This document shows positions 14,827 through 27,900 of a DNA stretch of 64,000 nucleotides, one piece after another. Source of the stretch: Trichoplax adhaerens. Taxonomy: Eukaryota > Placozoa > Uniplacotomia > Trichoplacea > Trichoplacidae. The stretch is taken from the NCBI RefSeq assembly GCF_000150275.1, contig NW_002060947.1, positions 3,958,335 to 4,022,334 of the forward strand. Direction: 5' to 3'. A program made the position numbers and the translations under genes. Every line of letters begins with the position of its first letter. The stretch's first letter is position 1. The notes beneath the pieces are model-generated. The model ran no database searches, was not told the origin of the DNA, and saw nothing but the letters and a program-made list of their open reading frames with translations.

Positions 14827-15009
14827 AAGGCGTGAAACCTTCCTTGTACATACACAACGTCATTGATACAGCTTTGCAATGGCACGATACCTCCTTCTAT
14901 TGAGACTTTATTTATAATGGCCTGAAAACTTCCTTGTACTGTGCACAACGTTATTGATACAGCTTTGCAATGGCATGATATCTTATATTGAGACATTATT
15001 TATAATAAT
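14827..15009. repeat. Direct repeat, period 90 bp, two copies
   Basis: The stretch from the CCTTGTAC motif through GATACAGCTTTGCAATGGCA to ATTTATAAT occurs twice, with matching points at 14841 and 14931. Copies differ by scattered substitutions and small indels. It explains the long open frame on the minus strand here, which is therefore not called as a gene. Confidence 0.8.
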
Positions 15010-15089
15010 TATAATCCTAAGTTACTACAGTATAACTTACTGCAGTCGCTAGCTACACTACCAAATGCACGAGAGAGTTTTAGTTGTAC

Positions 15090-15108
15090 AATAATAATAA
15101 TAATAATA
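15090..15108. repeat. (AAT)n microsatellite
   Basis: About six copies of the trinucleotide ATA/AAT in a row. Confidence 0.9.
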
Positions 15109-15496
15109 CGAATGAAGACTGTGCTAAGCTTCTGGGTGGGATCTCCATGACAACGTACAGTATGCTACTGTCATAGACTACAGTACATTACTAAATTCAC
15201 CGTTGAATTTAGTACTGTGTACTTTACTGTACAGTGTACAGTACTGTTTGGCTATCATTGTACCGTAGCAATGAATCCTCTATACGGTACATGGCAGCGG
15301 AGAATTTGCTCTTAGAAATTGCTGACAGCACGGCACACAACCGGGTACCTTGACTCCCAATTGACCGTCTAGGAAGATGGTCGCTGGTCATTTTCTCGCC
15401 TTGCGATATTGAAACCAATTTATAAATATCATTGATGCCTAAAAAGTAGCCAAGATTTCTCAACTTTTTAGAGTATAATATGATAGTACAGCATCC

Positions 15497-16912
15497 ATGT
15501 TGAAGAAGAGTAAAGAGGAAGATTTATTTGCTAAGCCGCAATCCATACCCTCTAAAAGGTAAATGTCTTCAACCAATTCTCAAAGCATTGACGATATACA
15601 GTAATACAGTGTAGAGCTTTCAAGTGATAGCCTACAGAGTTATGTAGTTGCATTCGTTTGATAGCGATATGTCTTTCGAGATGCAGCTAAAGTGCATAGA
15701 TCAATTTCCATGGTATGCTTACATTCAAGATTGATTTTAGAGTCCATGGATTGATGAATATCATGACTGATTGCTAGGACGGTAGTAGCAACATAAATTA
15801 TAGCGATAAACTGGATACTTGCAGGAGTAGTACAGTATCGGCTAGAGATTGTCTTTAGAGAAGCAGCTAAAGTGCTAGATCAATTTCCATGATATATTTA
15901 CATTCAAAATTGATTTTAGAGTTCATAGATTGATGGATGTCATGACTGATTGCTAGGACGGTAGTAGCAATGTAAACTATAGCGATAAACTGGATACTTG
16001 CAGAAGTAGTACAGTATCGGCTAGAGATTGTCTTTAGAGAAGCAGCTAAAGTACATAGATCAATTTCCATGATATGTTTACATTCAAAATTGATTTTAGA
16101 GTTCATAGATTGATGGATGTCATGACTGATTGTTAGGATAGTAATGGCAACGTAGATTATAGCTTTGAAATAAAATTGATCCTGTAAACTTGATACTTGC
16201 AGTAGTAATATACGTGTACATTGTACGCTCAGTACAGTATCGGCTGCAGATTGTCTTTAGAGAAGCAGCTAAAGTGCATAGATCAATTTCCATGATATGC
16301 TTACATTCAAAATTGATTTTAGAATTAATGGATTGATTGATGTCATGGCTGATTACTAGGACAGTAGTAGCAACGTAAATTATACCTATGAAATGAAATT
16401 GATTCTATAAGCTTGACACTTGCAATACTCTTAGTAATATAGGTACATGTCCGTTGTATAGTATTAGCTGTAGATTGATTGCGTGATGAGTAATGCATAC
16501 AATATAGCTATGTAGCAGCCTGTCAAGCTTCGTAGCTTGTTACTAAATATAATATTGTAATTTAATAAAAAAATAGATCAAGTGAACTGAGAAGGCAAAG
16601 TGTGGATGATGCACAATTACGTGGCAGGTTGTTCAAGAAATTTGAATCATTTTCTGATCGGATTCTCATCCAGTAATTACCGTAATTTCTATCAGCTATT
16701 GTTCTAACTCAACTATGAATCTGTATTTTCAATTTGTAGTATATTGATTACTGGCGCTGGTCGCTCAGTTAGCGTAGCTCATCTTAATAATTTGTCGAGG
16801 TAAGTTTATATTATACTGGAAAAATTCCGTATGAATTTTGCTTGTGTATTTGTGTATTTATATTGACTACATCTCATGATATTGCAGTGATCATACGTTA
16901 ACAGTATTTTAA
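15497..16912 (+). CDS. Small four-exon protein of 80 residues, function unknown
   Basis: Exons are 15497-15558, 16577-16672, 16740-16799 and 16888-16912. The phases agree throughout (2/1, 2/1, 2/1), with donors GTAAAT, GTAATT and GTAAGT and acceptors AAATAG, TTTGTAG and ATTGCAG. The product starts MLKKSKEEDLFAKPQ, continues SVDDAQLRGRLFKKFESF and ILITGAGRSVSVAHLNNL, and stops at 16910-16912. The N-terminal half is basic, polar and probably helical; the C-terminal part is hydrophobic/Gly-containing. I do not recognise the family. The first intron carries the 180-bp tandem repeats. The second acceptor has a weak pyrimidine tract, so the exon 2 start is the least certain point. Confidence 0.5.
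15665..16440. repeat. Tandem repeat of about 180 bp, four copies
   Basis: The marker GCAGCTAAAGT starts at 15683, 15863, 16042 and 16265, giving spacings of 180, 179 and 223 bp. The last interval is longer because the third copy carries extra sequence, including a GTAC-rich insert near 16213. The middle copies are nearly identical. The array lies in intron 1 of the small plus-strand gene. Long minus-strand open frames here repeat with the units and are not genes. Confidence 0.9.
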
Positions 16913-17812
16913 GACAGCGTCAGACTAGGCTGCATGTAGTGTAGAGGTATAACTACAGTTGATAGTTCGGAAAATCGATAATATAAAGGCATACGAGCTA
17001 ATTGTACGTGCTCTAAGTGATAGTTTGTATGCTATTGAATTATTATGGATAAGCTCATGATATACCATATATGCATAGTTATACCGACGATATCTTATTA
17101 TGCTGCAATGATCAGCAATTTCGTAGTAAGTGGTTATGACGTGCAAGTCTACATACAGATGATTGATGGAGAAAAGTGCGAGTATAAAAGCAGTATTAGA
17201 TAATTTCAGATAGTACATTACTTCTAGCTGTTAGTTTATTATACCATACAGTATAAGTACATTTCAATGGCTAAATGATTTAGATGTGTTACGATATTAA
17301 TTAATACATTAACTCCTTGCTGGAATTAATTATCGTAAGAGTATTATATTAAATATGACGGATTTTAAACTCTAGAAATGTAGTATAGCTTCAGTGATGT
17401 TCATAATTGCCTTAGATTTCGTTTAAATTGATTGATGAGATATTGCAAAGCATGCAAGGTCACTTACTGTAAAATAGATTTTCAATAGTTTTGATCGGAT
17501 TCGGATACTTATAGTCTTGATAAACTGTAAATTATACGAGGCTGAATTAGGCTATGAGAAACATAGTTGATATTTGTTAATTAATCATTGTTTATCATAT
17601 TGATGCGAGCAAGTGTTAGTATCTATTTATGAACAATGCTATTCAAATACAGCCGCTATGTATAAGAATTTTTGTGTAACTTCATTGCTTAATAATATCT
17701 CTCATACATTAGCTGTATCAAACTGCACCGATGCTAGGTTAATCACATGTTCGTACGTTACTGTATTTTTTCATTGCATTTGCGTTGCACTGTATATCGA
17801 GTTTTTGCCGTA

Positions 17813-17836
17813 ATATATATATATATATATATATAT
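17813..17836. repeat. (AT)n microsatellite
   Basis: Uninterrupted AT dinucleotides for about 12 units. Confidence 0.95.
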
Positions 17837-18065
17837 ACAACTTCTATACTCGCACGCAGTACGTTTTAATACTTTGATGGCTTTTTTGATTTAACAAAGG
17901 CCATTAAGTGCTAGTAACTTGGCTGCCTTATCGGATTCTAACTTATCAGTTCAGGTCAGCTATACATGTGTTATATAACTAAAAATGCACGTGTCTCAAG
18001 ATTTATAGCAGACATTTGGACTGTTGCATTTATTTTAATTACATATGAATTCGTAATACGTTATG

Positions 18066-18165
18066 ACTTGCGTAATTATTTGGATTCTTTATTCGGCGGT
18101 ATTTCAGAATACGTTGTAACTTAAGTAATTGTTTGGATTCTTTATTCAGCGATATTTCATGCCGT
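18066..18165. repeat. 53-bp tandem duplication
   Basis: Units start at 18066 (ACTTGCGTAATT) and 18119 (ACTTAAGTAATT). Both contain TGGATTCTTTATTC followed by a GCGrTATTTCA block. Confidence 0.8.
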
Positions 18166-18527
18166 TACTGTTAGTTTGATACTATTGATGACATACATTA
18201 TAATTTTAGGCTGCTCTCTTACCAAGGAGTTATAACAAACCAAATACTAATACTTCACAAGCAAAGGTAGGAGTGTGAGTTAAATTTCTAGTATTTAATG
18301 AAAATGATTAAATTTTTAACTGAGAGATTATATTTCAGCAATCGTTTGTTTCCTTGGTCAGCTGGTGAGTGATAGAAAACTTACGACGAAAGTTGTTACC
18401 ATACTTTGTAGTCTTTTCCTTCTTACATGCAAAACCAATTTTTAATTACGATATTTAGTTTACGTTAACAATACAACGTTGTAGAGCTTGTTTATAAACT
18501 TAAAAAGTTAAAATAAAATGGGATAAT

Positions 18528-21500
18528 ATGATAGCAGCTATTATTTCTCAATATTACAGAAATTTCTATGTAAAGTATTAAGACTATCTTTGATAATATC
18601 TAACTCTTTTACTGGGTAGTTATTATGGGCAGCTGACTATTGGTTGTGAAAAATCGAACTGTAGGAATAAGTTTTGTCGCTCCAATGAAGGTAACATCAA
18701 CTCATTCGCTGCTAAATTGAATTAGAATTGTTCGTTACTCGTATATCGAAATCATGAAGTTTAAGTGGCATCCATATAAAACGCTTTTACCAATAAATAA
18801 TGGGTTGTACTTTCCAGAAATTATCGAGATAAATGTTGCCTTAGTTGGTAGCTGGAGGTCGTAGTCTTAGTAATTGTATTAGTTTTTACGTATTAATTTA
18901 GAAATTGATTGAAATTACTAGATTTTAAACTACTCAGTAGTGATATGGCAGCTATTGTAAGTATCGAATTAGCTTCACGACAGAGGTAAGATGCGTTCAG
19001 ATTTAAAAGATTTTATTCAAACGACAGATATCTTGATACGAAGTACTGTTGTGCTGTCAAAACATTAGCATAACTGTTCCTTTGTACTATTGCTTTAGGC
19101 TGTTTTTGTGTAGCGGTAGGAAATATGAAGAGGACTTAATTCCCGATGCAGTAATTAGAAATATCTTATTAAGCTTTATACTAGACTTGATTTCTGTCTT
19201 TAAGGTTATTTTTGATATAATTGGACTTTAAGGTATTTAAAGCAGCTGCAAACTCGTCTAGGCCCTTCTTACACGCTCTATTTTCAACATCTCCGTTTAA
19301 GTGCTTGTTCCGAAGTCCATATGATAGTAGAAACATTTCTCACGCAGAAAACCCTCAACGGATTGAAGAGCGGTAAACTTATACTGTACACTCGTATGAC
19401 TTTAGTAATTAAGTGTTGAATTGGGAGGCAGCTATGGAATAATTTATCATTTTTATGTCTAATTCTAATTATATACGGGCGTATATAAATGTAATAGCTG
19501 GAGCGATGATAAAAGAGGAACTGATAATGAACAATGCGATCAATCTAGTATTTCACTTTATGTACGTAATTTGCTTATGCAATATTTTATTTAATTAGTT
19601 ATAAAAATTGAATAGTCGAGATTTACAAATTGATCGGTATTGTTCATGCACATTTATAGGAGCTTTCTCTTACACATTTAACGTACGGTATGGTAAAGGT
19701 ATGATCAACTGATATACTGTATATGTATTATTGTAAAATTGATCATTAGAGTACTGATCTAATAATTCGTGTAATTGTTTAGGAAGCTATTGATAATTAT
19801 ACTGAATGTGGTGATCCTGCGTTTCTTGTTAATACCTTCAGAACAGTTTTTTCTTCCTCTGATGCTCTGAATGATAGCTTCTTAGTAAGCATCTTAATCT
19901 TGCTACTATTTATTTTGTAAGACGTTCTGAATTCCATAATGTTTCAAGTTATAATATTGTATAAATTTTTGTTTCATTAAACTTCTGTAGGTACAAGATA
20001 CGAAGAGTTCTGATAGCAGCAGAATGTTAAATATTGGTAATAAGATCTGTACTCTTTACTAGTAATAAATATTCGCTATTATTTTAGCTTATTTATGATC
20101 ATATTTGGATGTAACAGATCTCGACTTGAGATTAATGAGAAGAACTTTTGAAATTATTATGGATTTGAAACCCTTGGTTTGTTTTGATACTGCAGTACTG
20201 TATATTAATGTGCGCTCACTAATGTGCGGATTTAAAATTAATGGAAATCTTTGTTGCATTAATTCCTTTCCAATTTAGGAATCATTCAAACCCGTAATCA
20301 TCGATTCCATTGAAATATTGTTAACTCGATTAGAGAATTCTGTTGTCAATTCTGAAGAAATTAATCAGGTATGGGAATATGTTGAGCCGATGCGGTAATA
20401 ATATGCGTAAACGTACGAATTCTGATAAAGCTTACTAGTGGCTTTTTCTTATTGAATGTATAACCCAAGGGCACTCTGAAGGTTATAGAGCAAAGTATCT
20501 AATCTTAATTTTATCTTAGTTTATAATTCTTCTAGAATGCCCATTACTAATGGGTCCACAAGGACAAGATTTGTTAGATAAGCTCTGCAAAATTTTAGCA
20601 AATTCAGATAGCACTGTAAAGGACGTAAGGGCCTATACGAGTCGTAATTAGTGTCTGCATAATATACTGCAATAGTTGTTACGGTAATATTTGCCGTCGA
20701 TTAAGGTTTGATACGTACTATTTAGGTATTCATTACAAAATTGATAAAGTATGATCAACTTGGATTTAAGCGCATCCTGAAATTGCTTCTCGATCATTTA
20801 AGCGCTGTTGTACATACTAAGCAAAGGTAAGTGTCCAATATTAGTGGTAGACGTATGGCATGTATTAAGATTTATGTAAGTGCTTATTATTTGATAGGAC
20901 TAATTCTCATAACATACTTATAGTGGAACTACTTGGAGTTTTACACTCAATTAATATGAAGGTATAGTAGAACCAGAACTGTATATGACTAGAGCTTCAT
21001 CTTTCTCTACGAATATAATCATATATGCCCGGAACAACAAAATTTTATAGACTACGTATGACTTATTTAATACAAACAAATTATTGATGTTGATCCTCTA
21101 GGCGCATTTCGTATCACTAAGTGAATTTTACAGTGACGATCTTTCACGGTATGTTAACAAATGTATAAATACATTAGTTATATTGTAGAAGCTAAAGAGT
21201 GAGAATTTTAATTTTTATCATGTGTTATGGATGTTTGTATGGATGAACGTTGAATAGTAAAATCGATTTTAAAGAAGAGCATCATCATTGGATAACTTCA
21301 AGAGGAAGTGGACAGTACGTAACAATATTACGGTGATGCTGTAGAGGAGTTGTATACATAATGTTTTTTTACACGCTAATGCAGGAATAGTCTGATAGCT
21401 TCACCAAAAGCTACTAAATGCTTATTTGATTATCCTTTCCTTTTCAACCCAGCTGTAAGTAGCATATATTTTACTTATTTAGAATTTACTTTTCGAATTT

Positions 21501-24217
21501 TATTTCTAAATACTTAATAAAATTAGAAATTTGTATCCCTGAAGATTTATTCATCTCGAAATATTTAGGCGAAAGTAAATATACTACATTTAGATGCCAT
21601 GCTACAGATGAAAGAGGAATATCAGGATGCTTTCATTTATCAAGCTGTAATTTGATATACTACTTTTATATGTAATATAGCTAAGTTTGATATTGAGGTA
21701 AATTTTTCTGAATTTTATTAATGTATAGGAAATTCATCAAGCACAAATGATTCTACAAGGGAGCGAGAGGTTAGAGGGTTCGAATGCTTGCTATTTTAAT
21801 AAAATAGTGCTCTGATAAATTTGACATTTCACTTAGAATATAGAAAGTATCAATTTCTTGTAATTTAAGTTTTAAACATATCATATTGTGACTGCATAGG
21901 GAAAGAGTTGTTGAAGATTCACTACATTCTATAATGTGCCCTTTTCTGGTCCTAGAAGTCAGGCGTGACTATTTAATAGAGGTGCGATAATAGATTGAGT
22001 CATTTATTGATTCTCCATTTCTGAGATAATAACTTGATTGTTAGGATACAATGCAACAAATTCGATCGAAGGAAAGTGATTTAAAAAAGCCACTCAAGAT
22101 AAAATACGTTGGTGGAGGAGAGCAAGTACATTAATAACTTATACTTAAGAAGTACTGACTTAATACTATCTCTTTACCAACATAATAATTTCCTAAATCT
22201 GATTTTGGCCTAGGGATTAGATATGGGAGGATTGCAAAAGGAATTTTTTCATTTAATTGTAGACTGTATTTTTGACCCCAGCTATGGCATGTTTACATAT
22301 ATTGAAGAGTCGAGAAAATTTTGGATAGACAGTAAGTTATGTAGCTAATTCAAATAGCTACTACGAATAATTCTCATAATTATCATTGCAACGATGTTAG
22401 GCGCCTCGTTAGAATCCGAAAGGGAGTTTGAACTGGTCGGGATAATTTTAGGTAACAGAATTCTACTTTCTAGGATTTGGGAAATTTGTGATCTTATCTA
22501 GAATATTGTCTCTATCAATACAAATAGTAAATCGTTAGTTATTAACTTATGCCGCATGAAACATTCTAATTATAACATAGGGCTAGCAATCTATAATGGT
22601 GTCATCTTGGATATTCATTTTCCTCAATCTATATACAAGAAATTACAAGGGGAACAATTACATTTAAAGGATCTTATTGATGTGCAAGTATGTTGATAAA
22701 ATGTAAAATTTTATAGTCTGTGATTTTTGAAATAAATTTTTATGTTACTATGTTGGTATACATTAGCCAACACTTGGTGCCAGTCTTCAAGAATTACTGG
22801 AATATGACGGGGATGTAGAAGATATTTTTTGCTTTACTTTTGAGGTGGATATTTAGTGATTAAGGTCTAGATTTCAGGTGACTGAGAGAAGTTGCTAAAT
22901 TAGCTTTTCTATTGAATTTATCGTGCAGATATCTTATATGTCTCTTGGACGTATGGTAGATGTTGAATTAAAGCCACGTGGATCTCTGATACCGGTAACT
23001 AATGAGGTAATGTCATTTTTAGACTAAGTCTGGATTACATCAACATGTTACGCTTAGACAAAACAGACGGTAGCAAAATAAATTATGTTACTGATTACCA
23101 TTAATGTCACGCTTTTTTCACTGATAGAATCGAGAGGAGTTCGTTAATTTATATATTCAACATTTGTTAGTAAATAGCATTGAAAAACAGTTTCAGGTAA
23201 GTTATTTGGATTTCCGATTGATAGCAATACAGCAAAAATCGTGCTGCTCTCATATTTGTGCTATTCTTCAGCCATTCTCTCGTGGATTTCACAAAGTTTG
23301 TGGGGGAGATACGCTTACTCTATTTCGGGCTGAAGAATTAGATCTAGTTATTTGTGGAAGTAACGAATTGGTTTGTTAGATATCAAACATTGTTATAATA
23401 TATTTAGGATGATTAAAGAAATTGTTACTTAAAGATACTAAAATATTCAATGTGACTTCTTTATACTCCAGGATTTTGACAGTCTTGAACGCACTGCAAA
23501 TTACGATGGTTATACATGGTGAATTTTAATTTTACTGCAGTATTCGTAATCTAAAAGTAGTTACCATTGTGTTCTTCTATTGTAAAATGTAACGACTATT
23601 TTACAACATGTATGACATTCTACGTTCGCGCCTGATGTTACTTACGTACTCTTAATATTGCGAAATTAGCAATGATTCGTTATTTCATTGCTCCTTATCT
23701 AATTTTATGTATATCCTTATCATCACCAGCACAAGTGTAATAATAGTGCATTTTTGGGAATTAGTTCACGCCATGAATGAGAAGCATAAGAAATTGTTAC
23801 TGATGTTTGTAACTGGCAGCGATAGGGTACGACCATTATCGGTGTCCTAACTTCAGTATAGTAAGATATTTTGGTTATTGTGAAAACAATTTCGAAATTT
23901 TTAGGCTCCTCTTAAAGGCCTGGGAAATCTTAAAATTATTATTCAGCGAAATGGCGGTGACTCAAATCGGTACTATAGCTATTACAATTTTCTCGTCTGC
24001 ATACAATTTAGCTTAAATTATTTTATCTTATAATATATACTTTTAAATTTGGGATTGGTACCAATTACTAACATGAACTTCTGTCCGTTCTTTTAGACTA
24101 CCTACCGCTATGACCTGCTTTAACAGACTATTACTGCCAGATTATAAGAATAAAAATAAATTAGAAAAGTTACTGCTATTAGCAATCGAAAACGGTAAAG
24201 GCTTCGGATTGACATGA
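18528..24217 (+). CDS. UBE3A: E3 ubiquitin-protein ligase UBE3A (E6AP) orthologue
   Basis: HECT-type ubiquitin ligase. Thirty exons sum to 713 codons in consistent phase: 18528-18569, 18633-18690, 18818-18847, 18952-18985, 19099-19150, 19660-19698, 19783-19884, 19991-20036, 20118-20176, 20279-20368, 20520-20624, 20726-20826, 20898-20961, 21102-21148, 21385-21454, 21569-21646, 21729-21769, 21900-21981, 22045-22125, 22214-22331, 22413-22451, 22581-22687, 22767-22844, 22929-23006, 23128-23196, 23272-23370, 23472-23518, 23730-23826, 23905-23969, 24097-24217. The N-terminus is an AZUL zinc finger ([14 protein letters not shown], with the fourth Cys in LFLCS). [13 protein letters not shown] matches the conserved post-AZUL block. 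The HECT domain shows [28 protein letters not shown] and catalytic Cys in LPTAMTCFN, and ends GKGFGLT. UBE3A beats HECTD2 because of AZUL and the C-terminal match. At about 712 residues it is shorter than human UBE3A, mainly in the AZUL-HECT linker. The end of exon 5 (19150) and the start codon are the softest calls. A possible poly(A) signal is at 24457. Confidence 0.95.
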
Positions 24218-24921
24218 TTAAAAACTAGTATAAACAACTATTAATTTAACTTATTTCTGTGTCAAATTGTAAATCTCCTGTCAGTTATACTGTCATCTGT
24301 TACTGTATGTAAGTAGATTGTTTGAGATATTAAAAAATGAAAAACGATTTTATTTTTATCCGCTCTCAATGATTCAATCTGTAATTATGTCATTACTGAG
24401 TAAATATAGATGTCTCAACTTCTTAACGAACGACAGTATTTTCTGCGTAGTATGGAAATAAAAAGTAAAGAACATATACTTGATCTAGAAAGGTTTAACG
24501 GTCTATCAAAAACTGTGTAATAGTAACTCGTAAATTCACACATAAGAAAGAGATTTCGTAACGTGTGGAATTGAAAATATAAACCTATTTTTCCCGTCTT
24601 GGTCATATATACTATAATTCTGAATATGAGATAACATGCTATTTTATCCGAATTAAATCGAGATTTATGATGATTTAATAATTGATCAATCTACAGCTGC
24701 CGTTGAGGAAAAGTATTGCTGATGTCTTGTTAGTGAAAGATAGCATTGTTTGTGGGTGGCAGTAATTAAAATGACTTGCTCAGAAATATAGATCGTATTA
24801 TCTTCTTCGTGATCCTCCCTAAACAATAAATGAAAGTAGTATTAGAGACAAAGAGAAATTGAAATTCGTGTTAACAAGTACTCAGATAACGATCAGGCAG
24901 AATTTATGTAACTTCTGATAA
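24218..24921. other. Convergent intergenic spacer UBE3A/PPP1R21
   Basis: About 0.7 kb shared by the 3' ends of two convergent genes. It should contain both 3' untranslated regions. AATAAA occurs at 24457-24462 on the plus strand. No other structure seen. Confidence 0.6.
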
Positions 24922-27900
24922 TCACGACAATAGTGCATAGAAGTTTGAAAATTGGTGAACCTTTAGATTTTTTAAGGCTTCGATTTCCTCTTGTTTTTTA
25001 GTCAGTTTATCATTCATATTGCAAAGGTGCTCGCTCATCATGCTTAATTGGCTATCGTAGCTACGAGTTGTTGTTTGTAGTTCATCCTAACACGAAATTT
25101 AAGGACAGATGTTACACAAAATCAGTGAAGTGATGAGGTATAGCGACATGATTTTTATAAAGTAGCTGGTACCCACGACGTCTTAGCTTAAATGTCGTCG
25201 TGGATATGATTATTTTATTTATTCTTACCTTTAATGACGAGATAATAGTCTGTGCGTTTTCTAGGTCTAGGTTTAATTTTTGTTTAAATTTCTCGGATAG
25301 TTCAAGACGTTTTTCTAGTACTCGACTCTAATATCGTAATAATTTTTAATGAAAAAAAATTTAAGGCATAAGCAGTGTTTTCCTTATAAAGAGATACTTG
25401 GAGACGGTTTTTTATATCTAGTAAGTTTTTACCTCGGAGAAAAAAGACGTTGCTTTACTATCAATCGCTTGAAGCTGGTAGCGTTTCAGTTAAATATTTA
25501 GCATAGGATAGTCACGATGCAGTTGATTAGTCAATAATTAAATATGCTTACATTAACATTTCATAATTCTTGCTGAATAATAAGTGCTTTAAGCATATAC
25601 CTTAGCATTAAGTTCCATTATTCTCGCAGAGTAATAATTCTTGATCAAATTTTCTCGGTTGCTTTCAATATCTTCATTCTATCAAAGGAGATCAAGAATA
25701 TAAGAGACCTTGAAATAGTTTCTGAACTTCAGACCTAGTAATATTGTTAGTAACTTACTCCTTCATCGCTTAAGAAATCGGTAACATCATTTACAGTTCC
25801 TAACTAAAGCGGGATATAGTACATTCGGATAATTATAAACATGAAGTGGCTTAATGATAACATACAAAATGAATTCAGGCTATAATAAAATTACAACTTG
25901 ATTACTAACATTTGTGGAAGGTTGTGTAACATCAATTAAATGTTGACTTGGCATTGCCATCGTAGGAACAGCTAAGCCTTGAATTAATGCAGTGTCTGTG
26001 GAAGGCTAATAAAAGAAAAATCATTTTGCATGCGTTATTTTATGAACCGGTCGCGTGAAAATGATGAAAAAGGCAATTTGTAGTTAAGTATAGATTCCAC
26101 GAATACCACGGTATACCTTATCGATTCCATTCTCGATCACGCTATCAGAATTTTGAGGATTTTGTCTTAAAGTAGTATTTTCTTGCTGTAGATGTGCCAG
26201 TTTCTGGTAAATAAAATTACGGAAAAAACATTTTGATAAGTATTTATTGTTCATAATTTATATGAATTATTTTCATCTTTATAGTTATCGCGTAAGTTTT
26301 CTAGGTAACTTATTACCTGTTGCATTTTTTCAAATTTAACTTTACTTAATTGGTATTCTAACATCCAATGTTCTTTTTCCTAAGTATTGTTTATATTTTT
26401 AATTTCTTATTTTCTTATTAACGAATTAAACTAATTGCAGCCATATTTCCTTACTTTCTCTAACTGAGTGATACGCTCCCTTTTACCAGCAACCTAAACA
26501 TTTTAAAGATAATAGAAAGCATAGTTTATCGACTTATAATTTTACAATTACCACAAATTAAATCATTAAAATAAGCAATACAGATTGTAATTTTCGAATG
26601 AAATACCTGTTGACTGAGGGTCTCAGTATTCTCGGTCGAACTCTGAACCTTTTTGTAGTTTTCTATTGCTACTGCGTACGGTATTGATTCAGGGAGCGGC
26701 TATTTAAAAATTTTAAAATATGTTGATTAAAATTACTATTAATCAATGAATTGCTAAATTCTTAAATGGTTATACAGTCTCAGAATCGCTTGTTGATACT
26801 TAGTGAGACCTTTGCTAACGTCGTCATATAGTTGACTGCTCGTCTTCTAAAAGATGAAACGGTGTCGGAAGCTACCCCCAACTGAAATGCATAGAGACTT
26901 TTAGTTAGCAAGTGATTTACTACGATTAGAAATGAATCCTATTTGATCTTACCTTACTATCGCTATTTCGAAGACGCGATATGAAGAATGTTAAATTATT
27001 TCCTATAAATCTAGAAAGCTGGAAGTATATTTAACGCAAAAGCCAGTACTTCACATTAGTTCCAAAGTTTAAATTAAGTTGCTAGTCTTTCATAAAATAG
27101 GAGCCATAAATTGCAACAGCGATCAAGCAATAAATATTGATTTACCTTGTCTGCGGTAGATATAAAAGCATCAACAGATGACACTATGCAGTCATTAGTT
27201 ACTTTAAGACCCTAAAGGAGAGATTATTTAAGAATGGAGAGGAAACTTACAGGTATAATAGACAGTTCATAAAATAGTTAACATTATTTATTTTTAATGT
27301 TATCAAACCTCCGACATCCAAGTTAGCATTTGCTCTTCAACAGTTTTCGACTTGTACCTTCCCATCATGTCTACATCACATAATAACGGTTACAATCCTT
27401 ACGTAATTTAACGTAAACGAAAACTTTACAAATTTACCTTTAGCACATTTCTGTATGCTATTTAATGAAGTAACGATATGTTTTAGCACAGCTTCTTGAC
27501 TTGAAAGAGGGTAATCATGTGTCCTATAACCTTTAAATTGTAAAGTTTAGTAGTTTTGTTAGCCTTCGTATCCATAATTTCGAACGATATCACGAGTATA
27601 AACAGTATTTCTTACTGATGTTGCCTAATATCTGTACATAGTTATCCAATTTTATAAAGGCGACGCTAAAATAGTGAAACGCATCAAGGAATTCTTTGTT
27701 TTTCCGTTGAAGAGAGCTTGGATTGGAAAAATGTTCATTCACAGCATTTGAGCTAAAGGTCATTTTTAAGATAGAGTGGAATTTAATACGAATATAAATT
27801 CGTATTATTATAGACATCCAACCGAGTAATTCTTATGAAATTAGGAGAAAATTATCTAGTAGAATTTATCTTACCATAGCTTTTGATATGGTAGTAATCT

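Larger units (their letters stand above)
16913..18527. other. Spacer upstream of UBE3A
   Basis: AT-rich spacer between the small gene and the UBE3A start codon. It contains an (AT)n microsatellite at 17813-17836 and a 53-bp tandem duplication at 18066-18165. Open frames on both strands are low-complexity. A spliced 5' untranslated exon of UBE3A could lie here, for example just upstream of GTAGGA at 18265 or GTGAGT at 18365, but this cannot be decided by eye. Confidence 0.5.

Noticed and set aside
15224-15463. 79-codon minus-strand frame (MRNLGYFLGINDIYKLV...)
   Set aside because: The composition is protein-like and a GTACCC donor exists, but it starts only 34 bp from the divergent ATG at 15497, ends in GTAC repeat and has no partner exon. 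Kept only as a possible promoter-region frame.
15867-16106. 79-codon minus-strand frame
   Set aside because: It repeats internally with the 180-bp tandem array and is not a gene.
21771-21785. tRNA B-box-like GGGTTCGAATGC
   Set aside because: No A box or foldable cloverleaf around it; it is in a UBE3A intron.
18528-24217. HECTD2 as the identity of the HECT gene
   Set aside because: The AZUL Cys pattern, the [13 protein letters not shown] block and the C-terminal [20 protein letters not shown] region fit UBE3A better; HECTD2 lacks AZUL.
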